A stretch of DNA of 64,000 bases from Allobosea sp. LC85 (GTDB lineage Bacteria > Pseudomonadota > Alphaproteobacteria > Rhizobiales > Beijerinckiaceae): contig NZ_JPKG01000053.1 of the NCBI RefSeq assembly GCF_000735605.1, forward strand, positions 1 to 64,000, written 5' to 3'. Under the pieces are notes generated by a model. That model was not told the DNA's origin and did not search any database. It saw only the letters and a list, made by a program, of their open reading frames with translations. Positions 43,641-51,695 of this stretch are shown piece by piece. Position 1 is the first letter of the stretch; each line of letters opens with the position of its first letter. A program made the position numbers and the translations under genes.

Positions 43641-44375
43641 ATGTCGGAACTCACGAACAAGGTTGTCGTCATTACCGGAGCCAGCAGCGGTATCGGCGAG
43701 GCGACGGCTCGGCTCCTCGCCCAAAGAGGGGCGCAGGTTGTCCTCGGGGCCCGCCGGACAGAGCGCCTGGCGGCGCTCGCCAAGGCGATCAGCGCGGAAG
43801 GCGGGAGCGCCCGCTACGCCACGCTCGATGTGACCGACGCCGCCAGCGTGGAAGCATTCCTTGCCTTCGCGCAGGTCGAATTCGGGCGGGTGGACGTCGT
43901 CGTCAACAATGCCGGCGTGATGCCGCTCTCGCCGCTCGCCGCGCTCAAACTCGACGAGTGGAACCGGATGATCGACGTGAATATCCGGGGTGTGCTGCAT
44001 GGCATCGCCGCCGGGCTGCCGATGATGAAGCGCCAGGGGTTTGGCCACTTCATCAATCTCTCCTCGATCGGCGGGCACAGCGTCTACCCGACCGCTGCGG
44101 TCGATTGCGCCACGAAGTTCGCGGTTCTCGCCATCTCCGAGGGGCTGCGTCAGGAACACGATGATATCCGCGTCACGGTGATCTCGCCTGGTGTCACGCG
44201 CTCGGAACTCGCCGATACCATTACCGATGAAGGCGCCCGCGATGCCATGGTCGGCTTCCGAAAGACCGCGATCGAGCCCGAGGCGATCGCACGCGCTATC
44301 GCCTTCGCGATCGCGGAGCCCGGCGAGGTCGATGTCAGCGAGATCATCGTGCGGCCTGCGGCCAGCCCCTACTGA
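43641..44375 (+). CDS. SDR-family oxidoreductase with catalytic Tyr replaced by Asp
   Basis: The ATG at 43641, with GGGAG upstream, gives 244 residues. This is a classical SDR: cofactor motif GASSGIGEATARLL (about 13-26), NNAGVMPLSPLAAL, then the catalytic segment INLSSIGGHSVYPTAAV-D-CATKFAV. Where the family has Tyr in YxxxK, codon GAT (44103-44105) gives Asp155; Ser142 and Lys159 remain. A Tyr codon TAT would need one base change. The enzyme may be inactive, have a non-redox role, or the base may be an error. It is divergent from the AraC gene and is followed by the Atu4866-type gene after 35 bases. Confidence 0.9.
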   Translation: MSELTNKVVVITGASSGIGEATARLLAQRGAQVVLGARRTERLAALAKAISAEGGSARYATLDVTDAASVEAFLAFAQVEFGRVDVVVNNAGVMPLSPLAALKLDEWNRMIDVNIRGVLHGIAAGLPMMKRQGFGHFINLSSIGGHSVYPTAAVDCATKFAVLAISEGLRQEHDDIRVTVISPGVTRSELADTITDEGARDAMVGFRKTAIEPEAIARAIAFAIAEPGEVDVSEIIVRPAASPY

Positions 44376-44410
44376 GCGGCGACCCCACTCATTTTCACGG
44401 AGCCAGGACC

Positions 44411-44758
44411 ATGTCCTTCGCCCTTTTCCAAGCCATTGGCGCCATTGCCGCCAGCATCGTGCCGCCCATGAAGCCCGCGCGACCGCTCGAAATCGATCTC
44501 GACCTCCCCGAGCCGCTAAGTCCGGCCGAGCGGGCCGTGGTCGGGCTATGGGTCACTGAGGATGGCGCGGTCCGGCTCGATCTGCGCCGCGGCGGCCGCT
44601 ACGGCAAGCGGCGGGACACCGCGCCTCATGCCTTTAGCGGTCGCTACGAAATCGACCGGTCGCGCCTCTATTTCGAAGACGATACCGGCCTCGTTGCCCT
44701 GGGCGAACTGCGCCGCAGCGGCCTGCATCTCGGCGGCCGCCGCTACCAGAAAGCCTGA
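44411..44758 (+). CDS. Atu4866-domain protein of unknown function
   Basis: The 115-residue protein has an N-terminal hydrophobic segment (SFALFQAIGAIAASIVPP). A small beta-rich domain follows: AVVGLWVTEDGAVRLDLRRGGRYGK, then FSGRYEIDRSRLYFEDDTG and LHLGGRRYQKA. This matches the Atu4866 family (named from Agrobacterium), whose members are often next to AraC regulators and SDR enzymes. The fold is calycin/lipocalin-like at best guess; no function is known. An RBS-like GGAGCC lies upstream. Confidence 0.75.
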   Translation: MSFALFQAIGAIAASIVPPMKPARPLEIDLDLPEPLSPAERAVVGLWVTEDGAVRLDLRRGGRYGKRRDTAPHAFSGRYEIDRSRLYFEDDTGLVALGELRRSGLHLGGRRYQKA

Positions 44759-44772
44759 AGGCACGCGATGGC

Positions 44773-45384
44773 TCAGTAACCGACGGTGAAGCGCTGGCGC
44801 GAATGGGCGGGCTTCTCCAGCTCGTCGACCAGTGCGATCGCGTAGTCCTCGGCCGAAATCGCACTCTTGCCCTGCGCATCGACCAGAAGCTGATCCTTGC
44901 CGAGGCGGAACCTGCCGGTGCGCTCGCCGGGCTGGATCAGGGCAGAGGGTGACAGGAACGTCCAGTCCAGTTCGCTCTCAGCCTTGAGCAGATCGAGGAA
45001 GGCGCCGCCCTTCTTCGCCTCGGCCAGATAAATCGCCGGGAACTCCGGCGTGTCGAACAGCTGCTTGCCAGGCGCGACCTCGAGACTGCCTGCGCCACCG
45101 ACGACAAGATAGCGCTTCACGCCGGACTGGGTGACGGCGGCCAGCAGGACCGCCGGGTCGCTCGCGGTGAAATGCACGGCGCTGATCACTGCGTCATGGC
45201 CGGCGAGCAAGGCGGCCAGCCCGTCGCGATCGAAGACATCGCCCTTGAGCGCGGTCACGCCGGCCGCCGCTGCGACCTTTTCAGGGTTGCGGGTGATCGC
45301 CGAAACCGCATGTCCGCGGAGGGTCAGTTCGGCCAGCAGGCGCGAGCCGATGAAGCCGGTGGCGCCGATGAGAGCGATTTTCAT
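44773..45384 (-). CDS. NAD(P)-binding atypical SDR (NmrA/YwnB-like)
   Basis: The 203-residue protein begins MKIALIGATGFIGSRLLAEL, a Rossmann GATGFIG motif. LKGDVFD, a VVGGAGSL strand and DWTFLSPSA follow, the pattern of YwnB/NmrA-like atypical SDRs. These lack a strict YxxxK and often serve as quinone reductases, flavin reductases or redox sensors. It is divergent from the HxlR regulator and shares a dyad with it, a frequent arrangement in which the regulator controls the reductase. Confidence 0.88.
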   Translation of the reverse strand: MKIALIGATGFIGSRLLAELTLRGHAVSAITRNPEKVAAAAGVTALKGDVFDRDGLAALLAGHDAVISAVHFTASDPAVLLAAVTQSGVKRYLVVGGAGSLEVAPGKQLFDTPEFPAIYLAEAKKGGAFLDLLKAESELDWTFLSPSALIQPGERTGRFRLGKDQLLVDAQGKSAISAEDYAIALVDELEKPAHSRQRFTVGY

Positions 45385-45402
45385 GAGATCTGCCTTTGGC
45401 CA

Positions 45403-45437
45403 AGTATCTTTCAGGAACCAACATCCTGTGTGATACT
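45403..45437. promoter_or_regulatory. HxlR-type dyad between divergent reductase and regulator genes
   Basis: AGTATC...CAGGA and TCCTG...GATACT form an imperfect 35-base inverted repeat centred near 45420, midway between two divergent starts. Autoregulation by the adjacent HxlR protein is inference. Confidence 0.5.
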
Positions 45438-45507
45438 AGATGGCGGTAGCGTGGAGCCTCGTAAAGAAGGCACTTTCACGCGACATGGTCACCTCAAGGA
45501 AACCACG

Positions 45508-45894
45508 ATGCTGCAACGCCCGGACGCCTTCAACGCGCAATGCCCGACGCGCCAGGTCCTCGACCGCATCGGCGACAAATGGGCGGTGCTGATCCTGATC
45601 CTGCTCGGAGAGGGGACGCTGCGCTTCAACGAGCTGCGCCGACGCATCGACAACATCTCGCAAAAGATGCTCTCGCAGACATTGCGGAGCCTGGAGCGCG
45701 ATGGGCTGATCAGCCGCGAGGCCTTCCCCACCGTGCCCGTGACTGTCGAGTATTCGCTGACCGACCTCGGCCGCACGCTTGCAGCGACCGTGAACGAACT
45801 GACGCGCTGGGCCGAGACCCATATCGGCGAGGTCGAGGAAGCGCAGAGGCGCTACGACCGCGGCCTGCCCCGGCCTGCCTCGTCGCCGCGCTAG
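45508..45894 (+). CDS. HxlR-family winged-helix regulator
   Basis: The ATG at 45508 with AAGGA 7 bases upstream gives 128 residues. The HxlR signature is clear: QCPTRQVLDRIGDKWAVLIL with the conserved Cys near residue 12, then LRFNELRRRIDNISQKMLS and the wing VPVTVEYSLTDLG. Members such as YodB and HypR sense electrophiles or disulfide stress through that Cys. A redox-linked role fits the neighbouring NAD(P)-binding protein but is not proven. Confidence 0.9.
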   Translation: MLQRPDAFNAQCPTRQVLDRIGDKWAVLILILLGEGTLRFNELRRRIDNISQKMLSQTLRSLERDGLISREAFPTVPVTVEYSLTDLGRTLAATVNELTRWAETHIGEVEEAQRRYDRGLPRPASSPR

Positions 45895-46048
45895 CGTTTT
45901 GCCCAGTTTCGTGTATATCCCGCGCCAACCAGCCTTGCGGCTGGCTGCGCATCTCCTCCACTGATGAGGTGGATTGCGGGTTTCGGACCTTGCTGGACGA
46001 CATCCCGGCCTGGCCCGCCAGATCAACATCCAACCGAAGGATCACACG

Positions 46049-46318
46049 ATGTCGATTACGCCGGAGCGCAAGACCGCGCTCGTGAAGGAACATGCCACCA
46101 AGCCGAATGACACCGGTTCGCCGGAGGTCCAGGTCGCGATCCTGACGGAGCGCATCAACAACCTGACCGGTCACTTCAAGTCGCATGTCAAGGACAACCA
46201 CTCGCGTCGCGGCCTGCTCAAGCTGGTTTCGCAGCGCCGTTCGTTGCTCGACTATCTGAAGGGCAAGAGCGAGGCGCGCTACAGGACGCTGATCGAGAAG
46301 CTCGGCATCCGCCGCTGA
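46049..46318 (+). CDS. rpsO: 30S ribosomal protein S15
   Basis: S15 is a primary 16S-rRNA-binding protein of the central domain. It has 89 residues: MSITPERKTALVKEHA, then DTGSPEVQVAILTERINNL and HSRRGLLKLVSQRRSLLDYL. CGAAGG lies 8 bases before the ATG. The leader 45895-46048 contains short hairpins (for example CCAGCC-TTGC-GGCTGG near 45930), which fits the known S15 autoregulation, though the binding site cannot be assigned by eye. An intrinsic terminator follows. Confidence 0.97.
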   Translation: MSITPERKTALVKEHATKPNDTGSPEVQVAILTERINNLTGHFKSHVKDNHSRRGLLKLVSQRRSLLDYLKGKSEARYRTLIEKLGIRR

Positions 46319-46335
46319 TCGATCGCAAGAGCTTC

Positions 46336-46368
46336 CCGCCCGGCACCGATCGGTTCCGGGCGGCTTTT
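46336..46368 (+). terminator. Rho-independent terminator of rpsO
   Basis: A 13 bp stem with one mismatch (CCGCCCGGCACCG / CGGTTCCGGGCGG) is followed by CTTTT, 18 bases after the rpsO stop. Some read-through into pnp is likely, as in other bacteria. Confidence 0.8.
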
Positions 46369-46371
46369 CAA

Positions 46372-46420
46372 GAGCATGATGCCGAAAAGTGGAAACCACT
46401 TTTTGGACGACATGATGCTC
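46372..46420. repeat. REP-like element between rpsO and pnp
   Basis: GAGCATGATG...CATGATGCTC arms enclose CCGAAAAGTGG and CCACTTTTTGG. It directly follows the rpsO terminator. The remaining 46421-46636 leader of pnp shows no gene; RNase III-type hairpins for pnp autoregulation could lie there but none stands out. Confidence 0.75.
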
Positions 46421-46636
46421 ATACTCCAGGGTCTGGCCGCAATGGTGCGGCGCCCTGACTCCAACGCGGCGGCCGCATGGGTGGCTTAGCCGCAGGCTTC
46501 CGCCGGACGCCCCGACGTCCATGGCAGGATCGCCGAGCGCTCGGGCGCAACGCTCACCGTCTCCCGAGCTTTCCGCCGTCTTGCCCATGGGCTTGAGACG
46601 TCCGGACGGGTGCCACATCCGATCCGAAAGAGAACC

Positions 46637-48811
46637 ATGTTCGACATCCAAACCGAAGAGCTGATCTGGGGCGGGCGCAAGCTCGTGCTCGAAACCGGCA
46701 AGGTCGCCCGCCAGGCCGACGGCGCCGTGCTCGCCACCTACGGCGAGACTGTCGTGCTCGCCACTGTGGTCTCGGCCAAGGAGCCGAAGCCAGGCTTCGA
46801 CTTCTTCCCGCTGACCGTGAATTACCAGGAAAAGACCTTCGCCGCCGGCCGTATCCCGGGCGGCTACTTCAAGCGCGAAGGCCGCCCGAGCGAGAAGGAG
46901 ACCTTGGTCTCCCGCCTGATCGACCGCCCGATCCGCCCGCTTTTTGCCGACGGCTACAAGAACGACACGCAGGTGGTCTGCACCGTGCTCCAGCATGACC
47001 TGGAGAACGATCCCGACATCGTCGCGATGGTCGCCGCTTCGGCCGCGCTGACCCTGTCCGGCGTGCCCTTCATGGGCCCGGTCGGCGCCGCCCGCGTCGG
47101 CTATTTCGACGGCGCCTACAAGCTCAACCCGCTGGTCGACGAGATCAAGGAATCGAGCCTCGACCTCGTCGTTGCCGGTACCCAGGACGCCGTCCTGATG
47201 GTCGAGTCGGAGGCCAAGGAGCTCTCCGAGGAGATCATGCTCGGCGCCGTGATGTTCGGCCACAAGCATTTCCAGCCGGTGATCGACGCCATCATCCGCC
47301 TGGCCGAAAAGGCTGCCAAGGAGCCGCGCGACTTCCAGCCGGCCGACCAGTCGGCGATCCTCGACGCCGTGCTCAAGGTTGGCGAAGCGGAGCTCCGCGC
47401 CGCCTACAAGATCACCGCCAAAGCCGAGCGCTATAAGGCCGTCGACGCCGTCAAGGCGAAGGTCGTCGAGGCGCTGGTCTCGGCCGAGCCGGATGGCGTG
47501 AAGACCTTCACCAAGGAGCAGGTCGCCGGCCAGTTCAAGGAAGCCCAGGCCAAGATCGTGCGCTGGAACATCCTTGACGACGGCATCCGCATCGACGGTC
47601 GCGACGTCAAGACGGTCCGCAAGATCGTGGCCGAAGCGGGCATCCTGCCGCGCACCCACGGCTCGTCGCTGTTCACCCGCGGCGAAACCCAGGCGCTGGT
47701 CGTGACCACGCTCGGCACCGGCGATGACGAGCAGTTCATCGACTCGCTGGAAGGCACCTACAAGGAAACCTTCCTGCTGCATTACAACTTCCCTCCCTAC
47801 TCCGTCGGCGAAACCGGCCGGATGGGTTCGCCCGGCCGCCGCGAGATCGGCCATGGCAAGCTCGCCTGGCGCGCCATCCGTCCGATGCTGCCGGCCAAGG
47901 GCGAGTTCCCCTATACGATCCGCGTCGTCTCGGAGATCACCGAGTCGAACGGTTCCTCCTCGATGGCCACCGTCTGCGGCACCTCGCTGGCGCTGATGGA
48001 TGCCGGCGTGCCGCTGAAGGCTCCGGTTGCGGGCATCGCCATGGGCCTGATCCTGGAAGGCGAGCGCTTCGCGGTGCTCTCCGACATCCTCGGCGACGAG
48101 GATCATCTCGGCGACATGGACTTCAAGGTGGCCGGCACCGCTGCGGGCATTACCTCGCTGCAGATGGACATCAAGATCGCCGGCATCACCGAGGAGATCA
48201 TGCAGGTCGCGCTTGGCCAGGCCAAGGGCGGTCGTGACCACATCCTCGGCGAGATGTCCAAGGCGCTCTCCACCTCGCGCGCACAGCTCGGCGAGTATGC
48301 TCCGCGCATCGAGACGATGAAGATCCCGGTCGACAAGATCCGCGAAGTCATCGGTTCGGGCGGCAAGGTCATTCGCGAGATCGTCGAGAAGACCGGCGCC
48401 AAGGTGAACATCGAGGACGATGGCACCATCAAGATCGCGTCGGCCGACGGCAAGTCGATCGAAGCCGCGATCAAGTGGATCAAGTCGATCGTCTCGGAAG
48501 CCGAGCCGGGCATGATCTATGACGGCACCGTGGTGAAGATCATGGAGTTCGGCGCCTTCGTGAACTTCTTCGGCGCCAAGGACGGCCTCGTCCATATCTC
48601 CGAGCTGGCCGCCCAGCGCGTCCAGAAGGTCTCGGACGTCGTCAAGGAAGGCGACAAGGTCAAGGTGAAGTTCCTCGGCCAGGACGAGCGCGGCAAGATC
48701 CGCCTCTCGATGAAGGTCGTCGATCAGGAGACCGGCGAGGATCTGACCGAGAAGCTCAAGGCTGCCCGCGACGCCGAGAAGGCCCGCGAGAAGCAGTCCG
48801 CCAGCGAGTAA
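46637..48811 (+). CDS. pnp: Polyribonucleotide nucleotidyltransferase (PNPase)
   Basis: PNPase degrades RNA 3-prime to 5-prime by phosphorolysis and is part of the degradosome. The ATG at 46637 gives 724 residues: two RNase PH domains (FFPLTVNYQEKTFAAGRIPGG early; FPYTIRVVSEITESNGSSS late, both shortened), a KH domain (about 555-615; IREVIGSGGKVIREI) and an S1 domain (about 620-695). The C-terminus is Lys/Glu-rich. It is followed by a strong terminator. Confidence 0.97.
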   Translation: MFDIQTEELIWGGRKLVLETGKVARQADGAVLATYGETVVLATVVSAKEPKPGFDFFPLTVNYQEKTFAAGRIPGGYFKREGRPSEKETLVSRLIDRPIRPLFADGYKNDTQVVCTVLQHDLENDPDIVAMVAASAALTLSGVPFMGPVGAARVGYFDGAYKLNPLVDEIKESSLDLVVAGTQDAVLMVESEAKELSEEIMLGAVMFGHKHFQPVIDAIIRLAEKAAKEPRDFQPADQSAILDAVLKVGEAELRAAYKITAKAERYKAVDAVKAKVVEALVSAEPDGVKTFTKEQVAGQFKEAQAKIVRWNILDDGIRIDGRDVKTVRKIVAEAGILPRTHGSSLFTRGETQALVVTTLGTGDDEQFIDSLEGTYKETFLLHYNFPPYSVGETGRMGSPGRREIGHGKLAWRAIRPMLPAKGEFPYTIRVVSEITESNGSSSMATVCGTSLALMDAGVPLKAPVAGIAMGLILEGERFAVLSDILGDEDHLGDMDFKVAGTAAGITSLQMDIKIAGITEEIMQVALGQAKGGRDHILGEMSKALSTSRAQLGEYAPRIETMKIPVDKIREVIGSGGKVIREIVEKTGAKVNIEDDGTIKIASADGKSIEAAIKWIKSIVSEAEPGMIYDGTVVKIMEFGAFVNFFGAKDGLVHISELAAQRVQKVSDVVKEGDKVKVKFLGQDERGKIRLSMKVVDQETGEDLTEKLKAARDAEKAREKQSASE

Positions 48812-48838
48812 GCTCCGGCTTCATTGCCTGACGACAGG

Positions 48839-48876
48839 ACGCCCTGCATCTGACGATGCGGGGCGTTTTCCTTTTT
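48839..48876 (+). terminator. Rho-independent terminator of pnp
   Basis: ACGCCCTGCATC pairs with GATGCGGGGCGT (one G-T pair) around TGAC, followed by TTTTCCTTTTT, 28 bases after the pnp stop. Confidence 0.9.
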
Positions 48877-48910
48877 GCGGTGCTTAGGACTGGCGCTCAC
48901 GCTCGCCTGT

Positions 48911-48929
48911 CAATAGTCTAGACTTATTG
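48911..48929. promoter_or_regulatory. Palindromic site upstream of the PPOX-family gene
   Basis: CAATA...TATTG enclose GTCTAGAC, itself a palindrome. It lies 17 bases before the ATG at 48946, within the promoter or leader. No linked regulator is visible. Confidence 0.35.
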
Positions 48930-48945
48930 GCTCTTGGAGATCGGC

Positions 48946-49581
48946 ATGACAGACCACAGCATCACGTCGCTCGAGACGCTCGCCGCCCGGTATCCCAACC
49001 CGGTCGCGCCGGCCTCGATCGCCAAGCAGATCGACCATGTCGACGAGAACTATGCTGCGCTGATCGCTGCCTCGCCCTTCATGGTGCTCGCGACCAGCGG
49101 TCCGGAGGGCCTGGATTGTTCGCCGCGCGGGGATCTGCCGGGCTTTGTCACGGTCCGGGACGCGAAAACGCTCCTCATTCCCGACAGAAAAGGCAATAAC
49201 CGTCTGGATTCGTTAAGAAATATCCTGTTCGATCCGCGAATCGGAATGCTCTTTCTGATCCCGGGTTACGGCGAAACCCTGCGGGTGAACGGCACAGCGA
49301 CGCTTTCGACCAACCCGGCGCTCTGCGCGCGCTTCGAGATGGCCGGAAAGCTGCCGGCCTGCGTGATCGTGGTCCATGTGGAACAGGTCTACTTCCAGTG
49401 CTCACGCGCGGTGGTCCGGGCCGACCTTTGGAACCCGGCCAATCATGCCGACAGGCGCGAGTTGCCAAGCGCCGGGCAGATCCTGCGCGACATCACCGCG
49501 CGGAATGAGTCGATCGAAACCTTTGACGGTGCTGCCTATGACAAGGCGCTGCCGGAGCGCGTGAAGGCAACGCTGTATTGA
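48946..49581 (+). CDS. Pyridoxamine 5-phosphate oxidase-like FMN protein (MSMEG_1061-type)
   Basis: The 211-residue split-barrel flavin-binding protein contains ASPFMVLATSGPEGLDCSPRGD, then IPDRKGNNRLDSLRNIL and IPGYGETLRVNGTA, the usual FMN-contact segments of the PPOX class. It is more like the MSMEG_1061 subgroup than PdxH, since PdxH active-site residues are lacking. ATG 48946 has GGAG 7 bases upstream. The substrate is unknown. Confidence 0.85.
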   Translation: MTDHSITSLETLAARYPNPVAPASIAKQIDHVDENYAALIAASPFMVLATSGPEGLDCSPRGDLPGFVTVRDAKTLLIPDRKGNNRLDSLRNILFDPRIGMLFLIPGYGETLRVNGTATLSTNPALCARFEMAGKLPACVIVVHVEQVYFQCSRAVVRADLWNPANHADRRELPSAGQILRDITARNESIETFDGAAYDKALPERVKATLY

Positions 49582-49697
49582 AACCGTCGTGCTCGGTCCC
49601 AGCCGAGCAGCCGCGCCTTGCGACGCGGTCCGTGGAAAGGCGTGTCACGATCGGGACAGGCCCAACCACGACACGCCGAGCCTGAAATCCGATCGGC

Positions 49698-50696
49698 TCA
49701 CAGCAGGCCGTTGTCGCTCGCCAGCACCTTCAGGTTCACATCCGGCCTTGCACCGACATGGCTGATGATTTCGGCGGCCGCGAGCGCGCCGAGCCGCAGC
49801 GAGTCCCGCACCTCGCGGCCCGAGGTCAGACCGAAGAGGAAACCCGCGGCGAAGAGGTCACCAGCACCGGTCGAATCGACGATCCGCTCCACCGGGAAGA
49901 CCGGTTCGGCGACGATGCCGTCCGGCGTCACCGCAAGGGCGCCCTTCTCCGAGCGCGTCACGGCCGCAATGATATTCTCGGCGCGCAGGGCGCTGAGCGC
50001 GCTGTCGAAGTCGCCGGTCTGGTAGAGGCTCTTCAGCTCGTGCTCATTGGCGAAGACGATATCGACCAGCCGGTTGCGGATCAGCCCGAGGAACTCGTCG
50101 CGATAACGATCCACGCAGAAGGAATCCGACAGGGTGATCGCGACACGGCCTCCAGCTGCATGAGCAAACTCCGAGGCCTTGCGGAAGGCTTCCTTCGCCG
50201 CCGGCGGATCCCAGAGATAGCCTTCGAGATAGATGATGTCGGCGTTCTGGACCGTAGCCTTGTCGACATCCGCGACAGTGAGGCCCTGGCAGGCACCGAG
50301 ATAGGTATTCATCGTGCGCTCGCCATCAGGCGTGACGAAGATGAAGGAACGGGCGGTCGCCGGCCCTTCGGCGGCGAAGGCGGTGTCGAAGCTGACGCCC
50401 TGCGAGGTCAGATCGTGCCGGTAGAGCTTGCCGAGCTCGTCCTGCTTCACCTTGCCGATGAAGGCGCCCTTGCCGCCAAAGGAGGCAAGGCCCGCAATGG
50501 TATTGGCAGCAGAACCGCCCGAGATGACCTTGGCCGGGCCCATCGCCGCGTAGAGCGTCTCGGCACGGGGCTCGTCGATCAGCATCATCGCGCCCTTGGT
50601 CAGCTCATGCGCGACCAGAAAATCCTCTTCTGCGCGAGCGATGACATCGACGATGGCGTTGCCGAGCGCCAGGACATCGTAACGGGCATTTTTCAT
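49698..50696 (-). CDS. PfkB-family carbohydrate kinase, probable adenosine kinase
   Basis: The 332-residue ribokinase-fold protein opens with YDVLALGNAIVDVIARA and has the Gly-rich ISGGSAANTIAGLASFGG. The C-terminal PfkB signature VDSTGAGDLFAAGFLFG contains the catalytic Asp. The N-terminal pattern and length fit alphaproteobacterial adenosine kinases; other PfkB sugar kinases cannot be excluded. It stands alone, 117 bases from the convergent PPOX gene. Confidence 0.88.
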   Translation of the reverse strand: MKNARYDVLALGNAIVDVIARAEEDFLVAHELTKGAMMLIDEPRAETLYAAMGPAKVISGGSAANTIAGLASFGGKGAFIGKVKQDELGKLYRHDLTSQGVSFDTAFAAEGPATARSFIFVTPDGERTMNTYLGACQGLTVADVDKATVQNADIIYLEGYLWDPPAAKEAFRKASEFAHAAGGRVAITLSDSFCVDRYRDEFLGLIRNRLVDIVFANEHELKSLYQTGDFDSALSALRAENIIAAVTRSEKGALAVTPDGIVAEPVFPVERIVDSTGAGDLFAAGFLFGLTSGREVRDSLRLGALAAAEIISHVGARPDVNLKVLASDNGLL

Positions 50697-50763
50697 GAAG
50701 GAGTTCCGAGGGTTGGCGAGGATGGGACGAATGACGGGCGTTTCGCATCAGGACCGGGCGCGG

Positions 50764-51138
50764 TCAAGCGCGGCCGCGCCGGCGACTCGCCTGATCAAGC
50801 ACGGCGCGCAGCGCGGCGAGTTCGTCGGGACCGAGCTCGGCGATCTCAAGGGCGAGCCGGTTGGCAACCAACGTCGCCTCCGGTGCGAGCCCCGCGGTAT
50901 CAACCGTGATGCGCGGGTGGGACAGCTCGGCGAGACGAACGAGTTCGTCAGCCTCGTCCCAGATCACGCCGAGCAGATGGATCACGCCCTGGATCAACGC
51001 GAAAGTCGGCTGGCCGCGCTTGCCATGTTCCAGGGCCGAGAGATAGGCCGGCGTAACGCCCAGTGCTGTCGCCATTTTGGCCAGCGTCACGCCGCGCGCT
51101 GCGCGCAATTCCCGGACGCGCTGGCCGAAGGGTGTCAC
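50764..51138 (-). CDS. Small XRE-family helix-turn-helix protein
   Basis: GTG 51138 overlaps the smr stop (GTGA) and gives 124 residues. The helix-turn-helix is at about 5-60: RVRELRAARGVTLAKMA then GVTPAYLSALEHGKRGQPTF. The C-terminal half is helical with no known domain. Relatives near smr-mltA-Tim44 are common in rhizobia close to the origin. The regulon is unknown. Confidence 0.85.
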   Translation of the reverse strand: MTPFGQRVRELRAARGVTLAKMATALGVTPAYLSALEHGKRGQPTFALIQGVIHLLGVIWDEADELVRLAELSHPRITVDTAGLAPEATLVANRLALEIAELGPDELAALRAVLDQASRRRGRA

Positions 51139-51692
51139 GCGCCGCTCTCGCGGTGCCGGCGCAGGCGGATATAGAGCGCGCCGGCGCCGCCATGGCGCTG
51201 CTCTGCCTCCTCGAAGCCGACAACGAACGGACGCAGATCCGGTAGCCGCAGCCAGTGCGGCACGCTGCGGCGCAGGACGCCACGCTCTTCCCCGAAGATG
51301 GCATCGCCCGCCGCGCCCTTGCCCGTGACGACCAGAGCCAGCCTGGTGCCGCGGGCTTGCTCGCGGCGCAGAAAGGCGCATAGCGCTGCATGCGCAGCAT
51401 CCTGCCGCAGCCCGTGCAGGTCGATCACCGCCTCGACGGATTGCGTTCCCCGGCGCAGCTGAGTGCGCAGGCGGCGCTCGAGCGGCGCCAGCGGCGGCGG
51501 GGTGGTCCTGGCGGGTTTGACGGCGGCGACCAGAACCGGGGCGGCAGCTTCGGCAGGAGGTGGCACAGATGCCGCTGCAGCCTCCTCAGGGGGCGGCGCG
51601 GCCCGCCCCGGCAGTGGCGTCACTGAGCGAGCAACCTGCCGCCACAGGGCAATGTCGGCCTCCGACAGGGTCTTCTCGCGGCGGCGACGCAT
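51135..51692 (-). CDS. Smr-domain (MutS2-type) putative endonuclease
   Basis: The 185-residue protein has a Pro/Ala-rich linker (about 25-70) and a C-terminal Smr domain (about 88-180) with VIDLHGLRQDAA (the LDLHG-type motif) and VVTGKG. Smr domains nick DNA or cleave RNA, for instance in ribosome rescue. No MutS part is present. It starts 3 bases after the mltA stop, so the two are in one operon. Confidence 0.9.
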   Translation of the reverse strand: MRRRREKTLSEADIALWRQVARSVTPLPGRAAPPPEEAAAASVPPPAEAAAPVLVAAVKPARTTPPPLAPLERRLRTQLRRGTQSVEAVIDLHGLRQDAAHAALCAFLRREQARGTRLALVVTGKGAAGDAIFGEERGVLRRSVPHWLRLPDLRPFVVGFEEAEQRHGGAGALYIRLRRHRESGA

Positions 51693-51695
51693 CCC

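Noticed and set aside
45710..48595. Very long open frame (about 960 codons) on the minus strand opposite pnp
   Set aside because: It is an effect of GC-rich codon bias on the complementary strand: no domain, overlaps hxlR, rpsO, a terminator and pnp, all of which are clearly real.
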